Assembly (NCBI RefSeq): GCF_900094575.1
Contig: NZ_FMAE01000004.1
Span: 434,001 to 498,000 of the forward strand
Origin: Bradyrhizobium yuanmingense
GTDB lineage: Bacteria; Pseudomonadota; Alphaproteobacteria; Rhizobiales; Xanthobacteraceae
DNA length: 64,000 nucleotides
Direction: 5' to 3'
Both the position numbers and the translations under genes were made by a program. Positions 63,296-64,000 of this stretch are shown here, one piece after another (position 1 is the first letter of the stretch; each line of letters starts with the position of its first letter). The notes beneath the pieces were generated by a model that saw only the letters and a list, made by a program, of their open reading frames with translations, did no database searches and was not told the origin of the DNA.

Positions 63296-63777
63296 ACACA
63301 CGTGTATCGATTGCGCCCGTCAAACATTCCATCGTAGTCGAGGCGCCGATCGAGCGCGCGTTCAAGGTCTTCACCGAAGACTTCGGCAGCTTCAAGCCGC
63401 GCGAGCACAATCTGCTCGCCGTTCCCATTGCAGAGACCGTATTCGAACCTCGGGTGGGCGGAAGCATTTATGATCGGGGGATCGACGGCAGCGAATGCCG
63501 CTGGGCGCGCGTGTTGGCGTTCGAACCACCCAATCGAGTCCTCTTGAGTTGGGACATCAGCCCGCGCTGGCAAATCGAGACCGATCCCGCCAAGACGAGT
63601 GAATGGGAGGTCCGGTTCATTGCGGAGACACCAAGCCGGACCCGCTTGGAGCTGGAGCACCGTCGCCTCGATCGGCATGGCGAGGGCTGGGAAGGCGTCC
63701 GCAGCGGCGTTGACAGCGATCAGGGTTGGCCGCTCTATCTGCGGCAGTTTGCCGAACTGATTGCCGCCAAGCGTTGA
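63292..63777 (+). CDS. SRPBCC (AHSA1-like) family protein
   Basis: 161 residues. HSIVVEAPIERAFKVFTEDF opens the helix-grip fold, and RVLAFEPPNRVLLSWDISPR plus SEWEVRFIAETPSRTRLELE complete it. Such proteins bind small hydrophobic ligands. ArsR-SRPBCC pairs are common and usually autoregulated. Confidence 0.87.
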   Translation: MNTRVSIAPVKHSIVVEAPIERAFKVFTEDFGSFKPREHNLLAVPIAETVFEPRVGGSIYDRGIDGSECRWARVLAFEPPNRVLLSWDISPRWQIETDPAKTSEWEVRFIAETPSRTRLELEHRRLDRHGEGWEGVRSGVDSDQGWPLYLRQFAELIAAKR

Positions 63778-63892
63778 CGCGCTTCCTTCCGACGCCGCGT
63801 CATGACGAGGAGAGGCCCTGTCGGGCCTTGCTCCGATCGGGCCCGGAAACTTCTCACCTCCGCAGCCGTTATTTCGCGGCTGAGGAGACGTC

Positions 63893-64000
63893 ATGCCGGT
63901 CAAGGATCAGATCAAGAACTTCGCCAAGAAGCTGGTAGAGGAGCAGCCCGATGCAGCGACGCTGCGGGGGCTGGTACGGGCCCGCAAGCCCACGGCCATG
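63893..64000 (+). CDS. Hypothetical protein, N-terminal 36 residues only
   Basis: The frame MPVKDQIKNFAKKLVEEQPD continues to the window edge without a stop, with GAGGAG ahead of the ATG. Too short to identify. Confidence 0.6.
   Translation, partial: MPVKDQIKNFAKKLVEEQPDAATLRGLVRARKPTAM

Overview
The window reads as chromosome of an alphaproteobacterium of the Bradyrhizobium/Nitrobacteraceae type. The DNA is GC-rich, and the order of housekeeping genes (purF-cvpA-radA, rpsF-rpsR/DUF2232-rplI-dnaB-alr, fabD-fabG-acpP-fabF-mltG-yicC-gmk) fits that group. A palindromic repeat with a GTAGGGTGGGTTAGC end lies behind an efflux gene. The genus is inferred from gene order and protein style; no search was run.

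Layout. 1-11.5 kb: the end of der, an MFS exporter, a branched-chain-type binding protein, an SDR, purF, cvpA and radA, then a periplasmic sugar-type binding protein overlapping a membrane GGDEF-EAL protein. 11.5-18.4 kb: a minus-strand catabolic operon with a FadR-type GntR regulator and visible operator, a beta-hydroxyacid dehydrogenase, a polar-amino-acid-type ABC transporter, RpiB and a ribokinase, followed by a TauE-like permease. 18.5-29.7 kb: a voltage-sensor-like K+ channel with a zinc ribbon, xthA, alr, dnaB, cfa, a CxxCH protein, TetR plus thioesterase, then rplI and its DUF2232 neighbour.

29,737-51,773: a mobile island of about 22 kb inserted between rpsR and DUF2232-rplI. It is bounded by a 13-bp direct repeat (CGAGCGGTTAGAG) that I take as attL/attR. 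It carries a tyrosine integrase with an overlapping excisionase-like gene, four ribbon-helix-helix or winged-helix regulators, a replication-like HTH protein, a serine recombinase with a res-like array, and a lone tape-measure protein with two wall-hydrolase domains. A different restriction-modification-type system sits near each end: a two-gene methylase plus PD-(D/E)xK nuclease on the left, and a single-chain nuclease-methylase on the right. A relic of a second integrase C-terminus lies next to attL, so the island may be composite.

51.8-64 kb: rpsR and rpsF, a TetR-desaturase pair with a palindromic operator, the fatty-acid synthesis cluster (fabD, fabG, acpP, fabF), mltG, yicC, gmk, a Pro/Ala-rich membrane protein, an ArsR-SRPBCC pair with a 37-bp near-perfect operator, and the start of one more gene.

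The most notable object is the island: phage-like integration genes, a lone tail gene and two unlike defence cassettes, placed inside the ribosomal-protein operon without breaking a gene.
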